Shown here one piece after another: positions 53,894 through 64,000 of a DNA stretch of 64,000 bases (its first letter is position 1; each line of letters begins with the position of its first letter). The translations under genes and the position numbers were made by a program. Source of the DNA: Citrobacter farmeri (lineage in GTDB: Bacteria; Pseudomonadota; Gammaproteobacteria; Enterobacterales; Enterobacteriaceae); NCBI RefSeq assembly GCF_019048065.1, contig NZ_CP077291.1, positions 1-64,000 of the forward strand, read 5' to 3'. The notes under the pieces are model-generated. The model saw only the letters and a program-made list of their open reading frames with translations, was not told the DNA's origin and did no database searches.

Positions 53894-53971
53894 TTTTTTC
53901 ATCGCTCAAGGCAGGCCGGGTAACGTATACTACGGCCTTAATAATTCATCATCTATCACAGAGGAACATGT

Positions 53972-54241
53972 ATGGGTGGTATCAGTATTTGGCAGTTGGT
54001 GATCATTGCCGTCATCGTTGTACTGTTGTTTGGCACCAAGAAGCTTGGCTCCATCGGTTCCGATCTTGGCGCATCCATCAAAGGCTTCAAAAAGGCCATG
54101 AGTGATGATGATGCTAAACAGGATAAAACCAGTCAGGACGCTGACTTTACCGCGAAGTCTATTGTTGAAAAACCGGCAGACGCTGATAAAGAAACTGCGA
54201 AAAAAGAAGACGCGAAAAGCCACGATAAAGAGCAGGTGTAA
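53972..54241 (+). CDS. tatA: Sec-independent translocase subunit TatA
   Basis: An 89-residue membrane protein: a single N-terminal helix ([18 protein letters not shown]), the [14 protein letters not shown] hinge and amphipathic helix, then an acidic/lysine-rich disordered tail. TatA oligomers form the translocation path for folded proteins with twin-arginine signals. An AGAGGAA ribosome site precedes the ATG. Confidence 0.98.
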   Translation: MGGISIWQLVIIAVIVVLLFGTKKLGSIGSDLGASIKGFKKAMSDDDAKQDKTSQDADFTAKSIVEKPADADKETAKKEDAKSHDKEQV

Positions 54242-54244
54242 TTC

Positions 54245-54775
54245 GTGTTTGATATCGGTTTTAGCGAACTGTTACTGGTGTTTATTATCGGCCTCGTTGT
54301 TCTGGGGCCGCAGCGATTGCCGGTAGCCGTCAAAACGATAGCTGGCTGGGTACGCGCACTGCGATCCCTTGCGACAACCGTTCAGAATGAACTGACCCAG
54401 GAGCTTAAGCTTCAGGAGTTTCAGGACAGCCTGAAAAAGGTTGAGAAAGCGAGCCTGGAAAACCTGACTCCCGAGCTGAAAGCATCGATGGATGAACTGC
54501 GTCAGGCGGCGGAGTCAATGAAACGTTCCTATAGCGTGAACGAGCCTGAAAAAGCGAGTGATGAAGCGCACACCATCCATAACCCGGTGGTGAAAGGGAA
54601 CGAAGAACAGCATCAAGGGGTCACGCCCGCCACTGCTGAAGTCCAGACCAGCGCACCGGAACAGGCTCCTGAGATTGCCGGGGAGACTCCTCCTGTCGTC
54701 AACGTGAAGGATGCTGAACCGAAAACCGCTACCCCTGTTGCTGGCTCCTCCCCTACGTCGAGTGATAAACCGTAA
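54245..54775 (+). CDS. tatB: Sec-independent translocase subunit TatB
   Basis: A 176-residue TatA-like protein with an N-terminal helix ([21 protein letters not shown]), the conserved GPQRLP hinge and a long cytoplasmic helical region, ending in a Pro/Thr/Ser-rich tail slightly longer than in E. coli (171). With TatC it forms the signal-peptide receptor. It starts at GTG, 3 bases after tatA. Confidence 0.97.
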   Translation: MFDIGFSELLLVFIIGLVVLGPQRLPVAVKTIAGWVRALRSLATTVQNELTQELKLQEFQDSLKKVEKASLENLTPELKASMDELRQAAESMKRSYSVNEPEKASDEAHTIHNPVVKGNEEQHQGVTPATAEVQTSAPEQAPEIAGETPPVVNVKDAEPKTATPVAGSSPTSSDKP

Positions 54776-54777
54776 AC

Positions 54778-55563
54778 ATGGCTGTAGAAGATACTCAACC
54801 GCTTATCACGCACCTGATTGAGCTGCGTAAACGTCTACTTAACTGCATTATTGCGGTTATCGTGATCTTTCTGGCATTGGTCTATTTTGCCAATGACATC
54901 TATCACCTGGTTTCCTCGCCGCTCATCAAACAGTTGCCGCAGGGTGCGACCATGATCGCGACGGATGTCGCATCACCGTTCTTCACCCCGATTAAATTGA
55001 CCTTCATGGTGTCGCTGATCCTGTCAGCGCCGGTGATTCTTTATCAGGTCTGGGCGTTTATCGCGCCAGCGCTGTATAAGCATGAACGGCGCATGGTGGT
55101 ACCGCTGCTGGTCTCCAGTTCTTTACTGTTCTATATCGGTATGGCGTTTGCCTACTTTGTCGTGTTCCCGCTGGCGTTTGGCTTCCTTGCCAATACAGCG
55201 CCGGAAGGTGTGCAGGTCTCGACGGATATTGCCAGCTATCTGAGCTTTGTCATGGCGCTGTTTATGGCGTTCGGCGTCTCGTTTGAGGTGCCTGTTGCCA
55301 TTGTGCTGCTATGCTGGATGGGGGTAACCACACCGGAAGATTTGCGCAAAAAACGGCCTTACGTGCTGGTTGGTGCGTTTGTGGTTGGGATGCTGCTGAC
55401 GCCGCCGGATGTTTTTTCCCAGACATTACTGGCGATTCCGATGTACTGCCTGTTTGAGGTCGGCGTTTTCTTCTCACGTTTCTATGTCGGTAAGCGACAG
55501 ACGCGGGATGAAGATAACGAGGCGGAAGCCGAAGCTGAGAAAGCCGAGAAAACAGAAGAGTAA
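54778..55563 (+). CDS. tatC: Sec-independent translocase subunit TatC
   Basis: A 261-residue protein with six transmembrane helices that binds twin-arginine signal peptides. Typical features are the N-terminal [15 protein letters not shown], the glutamate-containing first loop and [14 protein letters not shown] helix four. The C-terminal tail is Glu/Ala/Lys-rich ([14 protein letters not shown]) and a little longer than in E. coli. Confidence 0.98.
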   Translation: MAVEDTQPLITHLIELRKRLLNCIIAVIVIFLALVYFANDIYHLVSSPLIKQLPQGATMIATDVASPFFTPIKLTFMVSLILSAPVILYQVWAFIAPALYKHERRMVVPLLVSSSLLFYIGMAFAYFVVFPLAFGFLANTAPEGVQVSTDIASYLSFVMALFMAFGVSFEVPVAIVLLCWMGVTTPEDLRKKRPYVLVGAFVVGMLLTPPDVFSQTLLAIPMYCLFEVGVFFSRFYVGKRQTRDEDNEAEAEAEKAEKTEE

Positions 55564-55566
55564 ATT

Positions 55567-55592
55567 CAACCGCCCGTCAGGGCGGTTGTTAT
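55567..55592 (+). terminator. Hairpin between tatC and tatD
   Basis: AACCGCCC-GTCA-GGGCGGTT followed by GTTAT, immediately after the tatC stop. The T run is short, so it probably only weakens read-through into tatD or protects the tatABC message. Confidence 0.55.
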
Positions 55593-55604
55593 ATGGAGCG
55601 AAGC

Positions 55605-56387
55605 ATGTTTGATATCGGCGTTAATTTAACCAGTTCGCAGTTTTTGAAAGACCGTGATGAAGTCGTGGCACGCGCGACTGCCGCTGGTGTGAATGGCCTG
55701 CTTCTTACCGGAACCAATCTACATGAAAGCCAGCAGGCGCAACGGCTGGCACAGACCTATCCTCACTGCTGGTCGACGGCCGGGGTTCACCCGCATGACA
55801 GCAGCCAGTGGCAGCCTGCAACAGAGGAAGCGATTGTGGCGCTGGCGAACCAGCCGGAGGTCGTGGCGATTGGCGAATGTGGTCTCGATTTCAATCGCAA
55901 TTTTTCCACCCCGCAGGAACAAGAGCGGGCGTTTGACGCGCAATTGCGTATCGCCGCTGAGTTACAGATGCCGGTCTTTATGCATTGTCGTGATGCGCAC
56001 GTGCGATTCCTGACGCTGCTGGATCCGTGGCTGGACAAACTCCCGGGCGCGGTGCTGCATTGCTTTACCGGTACGCGTGAGGAGATGCAGGAGTGTGTCG
56101 ACAGGGGCATGTACATCGGTATTACGGGATGGGTATGTGATGAACGTCGTGGGCTTGAGCTGCGTGAATTGCTCCCGTTTATTCCGGCCGAACAATTGCT
56201 TATTGAAACCGACGCGCCATATCTGTTGCCGCGCGATCTCTCGCCAAAGCCCGCGTCGCGGCGTAACGAACCGGCACATCTGCCACATATTCTTGAGCGT
56301 ATCGCCCATTGGCGTGGAGACGATCCGCAATGGCTTTCCGCCACAACGGATGCAAACGTTAAGAAGCTGTTTGGAATTACGTTCTGA
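55605..56387 (+). CDS. tatD: TatD, metal-dependent 3'-5' exonuclease
   Basis: A 260-residue TIM-barrel amidohydrolase-type DNase, not required for Tat export despite its name. Metal-binding residues are in [10 protein letters not shown] (normally HxH-like, with variation in this family), [23 protein letters not shown] and TDAPYLLP. The ATG at 55605 follows GGAG and gives the E. coli length. It converges with rfaH, 7 bases apart. Confidence 0.96.
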   Translation: MFDIGVNLTSSQFLKDRDEVVARATAAGVNGLLLTGTNLHESQQAQRLAQTYPHCWSTAGVHPHDSSQWQPATEEAIVALANQPEVVAIGECGLDFNRNFSTPQEQERAFDAQLRIAAELQMPVFMHCRDAHVRFLTLLDPWLDKLPGAVLHCFTGTREEMQECVDRGMYIGITGWVCDERRGLELRELLPFIPAEQLLIETDAPYLLPRDLSPKPASRRNEPAHLPHILERIAHWRGDDPQWLSATTDANVKKLFGITF

Positions 56388-56394
56388 GTCGCCG

Positions 56395-56883
56395 TTAAAG
56401 CTTACGGAAACCAGTATTTTTTACGCTCTGCTTCACCTCTTTATTTAGCAGGTTGAGCAGTAGCATGGAGCGCGCCTCGCCGTCCGGTTCAGTGAAGATC
56501 GCCTGCAGGCCTTCAAAAGCTCCCTCCGTGATGACCACGCGGTCGCCGGGGTAAGGCGTTTCGGGATCGACAATGCCTTCCGGTTTATAGACGGAGAGCT
56601 GGTGAATCACCGTGGAAGGAACTATCGCGGGTGATGCGCCAAAGCGGACAAAATGGCTGACGCCGCGCGTGGCATTGATCGTCGTGGTATGAATCACTTC
56701 CGGATCAAATTCCACGAACAGATAGTTAGGGAATAGCGGTTCGCTGACTGCAGTACGTTTTCCGCGTACCATTTTTTCCAGGGTGATCATCGGCGTCAGG
56801 CAACTCACTGCCTGTCTTTCGAGGTGTTCCTGGGCACGCTGAAGTTGCCCGCGCTTGCAGTACAGTAAATACCAGGATTGCAT
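56395..56883 (-). CDS. rfaH: Transcription antitermination protein RfaH
   Basis: A 162-residue NusG paralogue recruited at ops elements to help RNA polymerase through long surface-polysaccharide, haemolysin and pilus operons. The NGN domain opens [19 protein letters not shown], and the C-terminal KOW domain begins [17 protein letters not shown]. It is divergent from ubiD. No ops element lies in the ECA operon leader as far as I can see. Confidence 0.98.
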   Translation of the reverse strand: MQSWYLLYCKRGQLQRAQEHLERQAVSCLTPMITLEKMVRGKRTAVSEPLFPNYLFVEFDPEVIHTTTINATRGVSHFVRFGASPAIVPSTVIHQLSVYKPEGIVDPETPYPGDRVVITEGAFEGLQAIFTEPDGEARSMLLLNLLNKEVKQSVKNTGFRKL

Positions 56884-57022
56884 AGTAACTCTTATCCGCT
56901 TGTCCGGGGCGCAAGCATAGCAAAAGCAAGGCGTGAAGTTAATTATAATCCCGGTGGTGCAGGTGGGCTGTCAGAGTTCACGCTAATTTAACAAAAATAC
57001 AGCATCGCGATGGTGAACGCCG

Positions 57023-57028
57023 TATAAT
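57023..57028 (+). promoter_or_regulatory. Putative ubiD promoter -10
   Basis: A perfect TATAAT (57023-57028) lies 24 bases before the ubiD ATG; no convincing -35 is seen 16-18 bases upstream, so an activator or extended element may be needed. Confidence 0.45.
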
Positions 57029-57051
57029 GAGGCGCTTACGAAGAGGCCACA

Positions 57052-58545
57052 ATGGATGCCATGAAATATCACGATTTACGCGACTTCCTGACGCTGCTTG
57101 AACAACAGGGTGAACTCAAACGCATCACGCTTGAAGTGGATCCACACCTGGAAATCACAGAGATTGCCGACCGCACGCTACGTGCCGGTGGCCCCGCACT
57201 GTTGTTTGAAAACCCCAAAGGCTATTCGATGCCGGTGTTGTGCAATCTGTTCGGTACGCCAAAGCGTGTCGCGATGGGTATGGGACAGGATGATGTCTCT
57301 GCGCTGCGGGAAGTCGGTAAATTACTGGCATTTTTGAAAGAGCCGGAGCCTCCGAAAGGCTTTCGCGATCTGTTTGATAAGCTGCCGCAGTTCAGGCAGG
57401 TGCTGAATATGCCGACGAAGCGACTGCGCGGTGCGCCCTGTCAGCAAAAAATTATCTCGGGCGATGACGTCGATTTAAACCGTATTCCCATCATGACCTG
57501 CTGGCCAGAAGACGCTGCGCCGCTTATTACCTGGGGGCTGACCGTGACCCGTGGCCCGCATAAAGAGCGGCAAAATCTGGGCATTTATCGCCAGCAGTTA
57601 ATTGGCAAAAATAAACTGATTATGCGCTGGCTGTCCCATCGCGGAGGCGCGCTTGATTATCAGGAGTGGTGTGCGGCGCATCCGGGGGAACCTTTCCCGG
57701 TCTCTGTTGCGCTGGGTGCTGACCCTGCCACCATTCTTGGCGCGGTGACGCCGGTACCGGATACTCTCTCAGAATATGCATTTGCTGGTCTGCTGCGCGG
57801 TACAAAAACCGAAGTGGTCAAATGCCTGTCTAACGATCTCGAAGTACCCGCCAGTGCGGAGATTGTGCTGGAAGGGTATATCGACCCGGGTGAAATGGCA
57901 CCGGAAGGTCCATATGGTGACCATACGGGGTATTACAATGAAGTGGATAGCTTCCCGGTTTTTACCGTCACGCATATTACCCAGCGTGAAGATGCGATTT
58001 ACCATTCGACCTACACCGGTCGTCCGCCGGATGAGCCCGCCGTGCTCGGCGTCGCGCTAAACGAAGTGTTCGTACCGATTCTGCAAAAACAGTTCCCGGA
58101 AATCGTCGATTTTTATCTGCCGCCGGAAGGATGCTCTTATCGCCTGGCCGTCGTCACAATCAAAAAACAGTACGCCGGTCATGCGAAACGCGTCATGATG
58201 GGGGTGTGGTCATTTTTACGCCAGTTTATGTACACCAAATTTGTTATCGTTTGTGATGATGACGTCAATGCACGTGACTGGAACGATGTGATTTGGGCGA
58301 TCACCACCCGTATGGACCCGGCCAGGGATACGGTGCTGGTAGAAAATACGCCAATTGATTATCTGGATTTTGCCTCGCCGGTTTCCGGTCTGGGTTCAAA
58401 AATGGGGCTGGATGCCACGAACAAATGGCCAGGTGAAACCCAACGCGAATGGGGACGTCCAATTAAAAAAGATCCTGACGTTACCGCCCGTATCGATGCG
58501 ATTTGGGATGAGCTGGCCATCTTTAATGACGGTAAAGGCGCCTGA
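57052..58545 (+). CDS. ubiD: 3-octaprenyl-4-hydroxybenzoate decarboxylase UbiD
   Basis: A 497-residue prenylated-FMN-dependent decarboxylase of ubiquinone synthesis. Family segments include NIGIYRQQ-type ([29 protein letters not shown]), [11 protein letters not shown] with the catalytic glutamate region, and [13 protein letters not shown]. The prenyl-FMN supplier UbiX is not in the window. It is followed by fre 38 bases later. Confidence 0.97.
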   Translation: MDAMKYHDLRDFLTLLEQQGELKRITLEVDPHLEITEIADRTLRAGGPALLFENPKGYSMPVLCNLFGTPKRVAMGMGQDDVSALREVGKLLAFLKEPEPPKGFRDLFDKLPQFRQVLNMPTKRLRGAPCQQKIISGDDVDLNRIPIMTCWPEDAAPLITWGLTVTRGPHKERQNLGIYRQQLIGKNKLIMRWLSHRGGALDYQEWCAAHPGEPFPVSVALGADPATILGAVTPVPDTLSEYAFAGLLRGTKTEVVKCLSNDLEVPASAEIVLEGYIDPGEMAPEGPYGDHTGYYNEVDSFPVFTVTHITQREDAIYHSTYTGRPPDEPAVLGVALNEVFVPILQKQFPEIVDFYLPPEGCSYRLAVVTIKKQYAGHAKRVMMGVWSFLRQFMYTKFVIVCDDDVNARDWNDVIWAITTRMDPARDTVLVENTPIDYLDFASPVSGLGSKMGLDATNKWPGETQREWGRPIKKDPDVTARIDAIWDELAIFNDGKGA

Positions 58546-58583
58546 GGCGCTCGTTTTGCCCTACAGACCCATAGAGGGAGCGC

Positions 58584-59285
58584 ATGACAACCTTAAGCTG
58601 TAAAGTGACCTCGGTAGAAGCTATTACTGATACCGTATACCGTGTTCGTTTAGTACCCGACGCGGCATTTTCCTTTCGTGCCGGTCAATATTTGATGGTC
58701 GTGATGGACGAACGGGATAAACGCCCGTTCTCGATGGCTTCTACGCCGGATGATCAGGGTTTTATTGAGCTCCATATTGGCGCGTCAGAAATTAACCTCT
58801 ATGCCAAAGCGGTGATGGATCGCATCCTAAAGGACCACGAGATAACGATAGATATTCCACACGGTGACGCATGGCTGCGTGACGATGAAGAGCGTCCGCT
58901 GATCCTGATCGCCGGAGGAACTGGCTTTTCCTACGCCCGTTCCATTCTGCTGACGGCGCTGGCGCGTAATCCCAATCGTGAGGTCACGATTTACTGGGGC
59001 GGCCGTGAAGAGAAGCACCTTTACGATCTCTCTGAACTTGAAGCGCTCTCTATCAACCATCCTAACCTGCGTGTTGAAGCGGTGGTGGAACAGCCTGAAG
59101 CCAGCTGGCGTGGGCGTACAGGAACGGTCTTAACGGCGGTGATGCAGGATCACGGTACGCTGGCTGAGCATGATATCTACATTGCGGGCCGCTTTGAGAT
59201 GGCGAAAATCGCGCGTGACCTGTTCTGTAATGAGCGCAGCGCGCGGGAAGATCGCCTGTTTGGCGATGCGTTTGCATTTATCTAA
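58584..59285 (+). CDS. fre: NAD(P)H-flavin reductase Fre
   Basis: A 233-residue FNR-like enzyme that reduces free flavins with NAD(P)H and lets them reactivate ribonucleotide reductase and reduce iron. The flavin site RPFSMAS (about 46-52) and the NAD-binding [15 protein letters not shown] (about 108-122) are visible. AGGGAG precedes the ATG. Probably co-transcribed with ubiD. Confidence 0.97.
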   Translation: MTTLSCKVTSVEAITDTVYRVRLVPDAAFSFRAGQYLMVVMDERDKRPFSMASTPDDQGFIELHIGASEINLYAKAVMDRILKDHEITIDIPHGDAWLRDDEERPLILIAGGTGFSYARSILLTALARNPNREVTIYWGGREEKHLYDLSELEALSINHPNLRVEAVVEQPEASWRGRTGTVLTAVMQDHGTLAEHDIYIAGRFEMAKIARDLFCNERSAREDRLFGDAFAFI

Positions 59286-59300
59286 GAAGAAAAGTGAAGA

Positions 59301-59328
59301 AGAAAAAACCCGCCCCTGACAGGCGGGA
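59301..59328 (-). terminator. Terminator for fadBA (minus strand)
   Basis: The stem CCCGCC/GGCGGG (59309-59314 and 59322-59327) is preceded on the plus strand by AAAAAA, so on the minus strand it is a hairpin plus T run. It lies downstream of fadA beyond a REP pair, close to the fre stop. Confidence 0.7.
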
Positions 59329-59367
59329 AGAACGGCAACTAAATCGTTATGCACTGATGTTCTCGTT

Positions 59368-59440
59368 GTAGGCCGGGTAAGCGAAGCGCCCCCGGCAAAC
59401 ATGCCGGATGACGACGCTGGCGCGTCTTATCCGGCCTACA
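59368..59440. repeat. REP pair (BIME) between fre and fadA
   Basis: GTAGGCCGGGTAAGCGAAGC...CCCGGC (59368-59396) and GCCGGAT...ATCCGGCCTAC (59403-59439) in opposite orientation, typical of 3' ends of operons in this group. Confidence 0.88.
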
Positions 59441-59445
59441 TGAAC

Positions 59446-60618
<1,173 letters not shown>

Positions 60619-62808
60619 TTAAGCCGTTTTCAGGTCGCCAACCGGACGGGCAGGCTCAACCGAGGGATAATACGGTTCGTTATGACGCGCTTTATCACGC
60701 AGACCTTGCGGAACGTCGTATAACGGACCGAGGTGCTGATACTGTTGCGCCATATCGAGATACTTCGCGCTGCCGATCGTATCCAGCCAGCGGAACGCAC
60801 CGCCGTGGAACGGAGGGAAGCCCAGACCGTAAACCAGCGCCATATCGGCCTCTGCCGGACTGGCGATAATGCCTTCTTCGAGACAGCGCACCACTTCGTT
60901 GACCATCGGGATCATCATGCGGGCGATAATCTCTTCTTCGCTGAAATCACGCTTCGCTTTACTGACGTCAGCCAGCAGGTCGTCAACGGTGGCGTCCTCT
61001 TCTTTCTTCGGTTTACCTTTGTTGTCTTCTTTATAGCGCCAGAAGCCCAGACCGTTCTTCTGACCAAAGCGGTTAGCGTCAAACAAGGCGTCGATCGCAT
61101 CGCGATAATCTTTTTGCATTCGCTGTGGGAAGCCTGCGGCCATTACGGCCTGCGCGTGATGCGCGGTATCAATACCCACGACGTCAAGCAGGTATGCCGG
61201 GCCCATCGGCCAGCCGAACTGTTTTTCCATCACCTTGTCGACTTTGCGGAAGTCCGCTCCGTCGCGCAGTAACTGACTAAATCCGGCGAAGTAAGGGAAC
61301 AGCACGCGGTTAACAAAGAAACCAGGGCAGTCGTTGACCACGATCGGCGTTTTGCCCATTTTGCTGGCCCAGGCGACCACTTTCGCGATGGTTTCATCGG
61401 AGCTTTTCTCGCCACGAATGATCTCAACCAGCGGCATCCGGTGAACCGGGTTAAAGAAGTGCATCCCGCAGAAATTTTCCGGACGTTTCAGCACGCTTGC
61501 CAGCTCGCTGATGGGAATGGTGGAGGTGTTCGATGCCAGCACGGTATCGGGGCGTACTTTGTCTTCCGTCTCCGCCAGTACCGCTTTTTTCACTTTTGGA
61601 TTTTCAACGACCGCTTCGACCACCACGTCGACGCGCTCAAAACCGGCGTAGTCCAGCGTAGGATGAATGGTTGAAATCACACCCGCCATCTTCAGACCGT
61701 CAATTTTGTTGCGCTCAAGCTGTTTGTTCAGCAGCTTCGCGGCTTCGGTCATCCCGAGGGTCAGGGATTTGTCGTTGATATCTTTCATGATAACCGGCAC
61801 GCCTTTCCATGCCGACTGATACGCGATACCGCCGCCCATAATGCCTGCGCCCAGCACTGCAGCCTGCTTTGGCGTCTCAACGTCTTTGGTCAGCTTCTTC
61901 GCTTTGCCTTTCACATACTGATCGTTAAGAAAGATACCGACCAGTGCGCGGGCTTCATTGGTATGCGCCAGCGGGACAAAGCTTTTGTTTTCCAGATTCA
62001 GCGCTTCTTCACGACCAAAGCGCGCAGCGGCTTCAATGGTTTTCACGGCGGTCATCGGCGCGGGATAATGTTTGCCTGCCGTTTGCGCGACCATGCCTTT
62101 AGCAATGGTGAAGCTCATGGCGGCTTCAATCTTGCTGAGCTTCAGCGGTTCCAGCTTTGGCTGACGCTTCGCTTTCCAGTCCAGATCGCCGTTGATGGCC
62201 TGACGTAATACCGCTTTTGCGCCCTCAATCAGCTTTTCTGCTTTCACTACGCCATCGACCAGACCGATTTTCAGCGCTTGCTCGGCCCCAACGTCTTTAC
62301 CGGCAGCAATGATCTCCAGGGCGCTATCTGCGCCTAACATGCGCGGCATACGTACGGAACCGCCAAAGCCAGGCATAATGCCCAGCTTTGTTTCTGGCAG
62401 ACCGATACGCAGATCCGGCGTCGCCAGACGGTAGTCGGTCGCCAGTACACATTCGCAGCCGCCGCCCAGCGCATAGCCGTTAACGGCAGAAAGGGTCGGG
62501 ACCGGCAGATCTTCCAGACGGTTAAAGACGCTGTTGGCGAAATGCAGCCACTGGCTGAGCTGTTCTTCGGGAACGAGAAACAGCGACAGGAATTCGGTGA
62601 TATCCGCACCGACAATAAAGGCCGCTTTGTTCGAACGCAGCAGCAGCCCTTTTAAATCTGTTTGTTTTTCCAGTACGTCCAGCGCCTGGCCGAGGCTGGC
62701 GACGGTCGCCGTGTCGAGTTTGTTCACTGAGCCTGGGGCATCGAACACCAGTTCGGCAATGCCATCTTCCAGCCAGTCGAGGTACAGGTTGTCGCCTTTG
62801 TAAAGCAT
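60619..62808 (-). CDS. fadB: Fatty acid oxidation complex alpha subunit FadB
   Basis: A 729-residue bifunctional enzyme. The N-terminal crotonase domain (enoyl-CoA hydratase/isomerase) shows [14 protein letters not shown] and [20 protein letters not shown] with the catalytic glutamates (about 119 and 139); the C-terminal 3-hydroxyacyl-CoA dehydrogenase begins near 315 with [16 protein letters not shown] and has [13 protein letters not shown] (His about 450). The ATG at 62808 follows AGGAGA; an upstream frame of 42 residues is not part of the protein. Repressed by FadR. Confidence 0.98.
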   Translation of the reverse strand: MLYKGDNLYLDWLEDGIAELVFDAPGSVNKLDTATVASLGQALDVLEKQTDLKGLLLRSNKAAFIVGADITEFLSLFLVPEEQLSQWLHFANSVFNRLEDLPVPTLSAVNGYALGGGCECVLATDYRLATPDLRIGLPETKLGIMPGFGGSVRMPRMLGADSALEIIAAGKDVGAEQALKIGLVDGVVKAEKLIEGAKAVLRQAINGDLDWKAKRQPKLEPLKLSKIEAAMSFTIAKGMVAQTAGKHYPAPMTAVKTIEAAARFGREEALNLENKSFVPLAHTNEARALVGIFLNDQYVKGKAKKLTKDVETPKQAAVLGAGIMGGGIAYQSAWKGVPVIMKDINDKSLTLGMTEAAKLLNKQLERNKIDGLKMAGVISTIHPTLDYAGFERVDVVVEAVVENPKVKKAVLAETEDKVRPDTVLASNTSTIPISELASVLKRPENFCGMHFFNPVHRMPLVEIIRGEKSSDETIAKVVAWASKMGKTPIVVNDCPGFFVNRVLFPYFAGFSQLLRDGADFRKVDKVMEKQFGWPMGPAYLLDVVGIDTAHHAQAVMAAGFPQRMQKDYRDAIDALFDANRFGQKNGLGFWRYKEDNKGKPKKEEDATVDDLLADVSKAKRDFSEEEIIARMMIPMVNEVVRCLEEGIIASPAEADMALVYGLGFPPFHGGAFRWLDTIGSAKYLDMAQQYQHLGPLYDVPQGLRDKARHNEPYYPSVEPARPVGDLKTA

Positions 62809-62833
62809 GTCAGTCTCCTGAATCCGCAAGGTG

Positions 62834-62850
62834 ATCTGGTCATACCAGAT
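62834..62850 (-). promoter_or_regulatory. FadR operator of fadBA
   Basis: ATCTGGTCATACCAGAT is a perfect palindrome matching the FadR site seen upstream of fadB in E. coli. It lies 26-42 bases before the fadB ATG, so FadR without acyl-CoA would block transcription and release it when long-chain fatty acids are present. Confidence 0.88.
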
Positions 62851-62997
62851 GAAGCGAAGTGTGTATTTTATGTTAATAAAATGCAAATGACTGATTAAAG
62901 AAATGCCGATCCGATCACACCTGGCAGAAATCACGCTCTCTTGAATCGATGTGCTAAGATGCGGAGACTTGAGGTCGAAAAAACAGAAGGATAGAAA

Positions 62998-64000
62998 ATG
63001 GAATCACTGGCCGCACTCTATAAAAATCATATCGTTACCCTACAAGAACGGACGCGTGATGCGCTGGAACGCTTTAAGCTTGATGCCCTACTTATTCACT
63101 CCGGCGAGCTGGTTAATGTTTTCCTCGACGATCATCCTTACCCGTTTAAGGTCAATCCGCAGTTTAAAGCCTGGGTGCCGGTGACTCAGGTACCAAATTG
63201 TTGGTTGTTGGTTGATGGGGTGAACAAACCCAAACTGTGGTTCTACTTGCCGGTCGACTACTGGCACAACGTTGAGCCGTTGCCGACCTCCTTCTGGACT
63301 GAAGAAGTTGAAGTGATTGCTCTGCCGAAAGCGGATGGTATTGGCAGTCAACTGCCTGCCGCCCGCGGCAATATTGGTTATATCGGCCCGGTTCCGGAGC
63401 GTGCGTTGCAACTGGAGATCGCGGCCAACAACATCAACCCGAAAGGGGTGATCGACTACCTGCACTATTACCGCGCCTACAAAACGGACTACGAACTGGC
63501 CTGCATGCGTGAAGCGCAGAAAATGGCGGTGAACGGGCACCGCGCGGCGGAAGAGGCCTTCCGTTCGGGGATGAGCGAGTTTGACATCAACCTGGCTTAT
63601 CTGACCGCAACCGGTCATCGCGACACCGATGTGCCGTACAGCAATATTGTGGCGCTGAACGAGCATGCCTCGGTTCTGCATTACACGAAACTGGATCATC
63701 AGGCACCGTCTGAAATCCGCAGCTTCCTGCTGGATGCCGGCGCGGAGTACAACGGTTATGCCGCAGACCTGACCCGTACCTGGTCGGCGAAAAGCGACAA
63801 TGAGTATGCGCAGCTAGTGAAAGATGTGAATGACGAACAGTTGGCGTTGATTGCCACCATGAAAGCGGGCGTCAGCTATGTGGATTACCACGTTCAGTTC
63901 CATCAGCGTATTGCGAAACTGCTGCGTAAGCATCAGCTTGTCACCGACATGAGCGAAGAAGCAATGGTCGAAAACGATCTCACTGGACCGTTTATGCCGC
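62998..64000 (+). CDS. pepQ: Xaa-Pro dipeptidase (prolidase), N-terminal part
   Basis: A gene cut by the right edge; 334 codons of an expected 443 are visible. It begins [19 protein letters not shown] after GAAGG. PepQ is a two-metal pita-bread hydrolase that splits dipeptides ending in proline. The metal-binding aspartates of the C-terminal domain are in [17 protein letters not shown] (about 246 and 257). The remaining ligands lie beyond the window. It is divergent from fadB. Confidence 0.96.
   Translation, partial: MESLAALYKNHIVTLQERTRDALERFKLDALLIHSGELVNVFLDDHPYPFKVNPQFKAWVPVTQVPNCWLLVDGVNKPKLWFYLPVDYWHNVEPLPTSFWTEEVEVIALPKADGIGSQLPAARGNIGYIGPVPERALQLEIAANNINPKGVIDYLHYYRAYKTDYELACMREAQKMAVNGHRAAEEAFRSGMSEFDINLAYLTATGHRDTDVPYSNIVALNEHASVLHYTKLDHQAPSEIRSFLLDAGAEYNGYAADLTRTWSAKSDNEYAQLVKDVNDEQLALIATMKAGVSYVDYHVQFHQRIAKLLRKHQLVTDMSEEAMVENDLTGPFMP

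Overview
This window is a contiguous stretch of chromosomal core genome from a member of the Enterobacteriaceae closely related to Escherichia, Salmonella and Citrobacter. The evidence is gene order and near-identical protein lengths. It runs rep-gppA-rhlB-trxA-rho, then the enterobacterial common antigen (ECA) operon, yifK, a four-tRNA operon, glmZ, hem genes/cyaA, cyaY-lptM-dapF-yigA-xerC-yigB-uvrD, corA, rarD-yigI, pldA-recQ-rhtC/rhtB-pldB-yigL-yigM, metR/metE, ysgA, udp, rmuC, ubiE-ubiJ-ubiB-tatABC-tatD, rfaH, ubiD-fre, fadBA and pepQ. This matches the roughly 85-87 minute region of the E. coli K-12 map. REP/BIME palindromes of the Escherichia/Salmonella/Citrobacter type lie in several intergenic gaps. 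Genus cannot be fixed from the sequence alone; a Citrobacter-like organism is plausible. Both window ends cut a gene (rep at the left, pepQ at the right).

Layout. 1-5.2 kb: nucleic-acid genes (Rep helicase tail, GppA, RhlB, thioredoxin, Rho with its leader). 5.3-18.2 kb: one long, tightly packed, translationally coupled ECA operon covering lipid I to lipid III synthesis, flipping, polymerisation and chain length control. 18.3-20.8 kb: an amino acid permease, tRNA-Arg/His/Leu/Pro, and the GlmZ small RNA. 20.8-28.3 kb: haem genes hemCDXY divergent from cyaA, then cyaY. 28.4-34.1 kb: lptM-dapF-yigA-xerC-yigB and SOS-regulated uvrD. 34.1-35.4 kb: corA with a regulatory leader. 35.5-43 kb: transporters, phospholipases and RecQ. 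43-49 kb: biotin uptake, methionine synthesis and its regulator, and uridine phosphorylase. 49-56.4 kb: ubiquinone synthesis and the Tat secretion system. 56.4-64 kb: RfaH, UbiD, flavin reductase, fatty-acid oxidation complex and prolidase.

The genes are ordinary and intact; I found no prophage, insertion sequence, CRISPR array, toxin or defence island, and no undescribed multi-gene system. What repays attention is regulatory. glmZ carries a sigma-54 promoter plus upstream TGTC-N10-GACA (GlrR-type) sites and sits directly after proM with no aslB/aslA. The rhoL leader reading frame is conserved but has lost its ATG. corA has an 18-codon leader ORF whose stop lies inside a perfect hairpin. A REP pair is lodged inside the transcribed leader of uvrD. 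yigF and yigG, present in E. coli between corA and rarD, are replaced by a REP pair. Comparisons with E. coli and Salmonella are from memory of those proteins and loci, not from a search.
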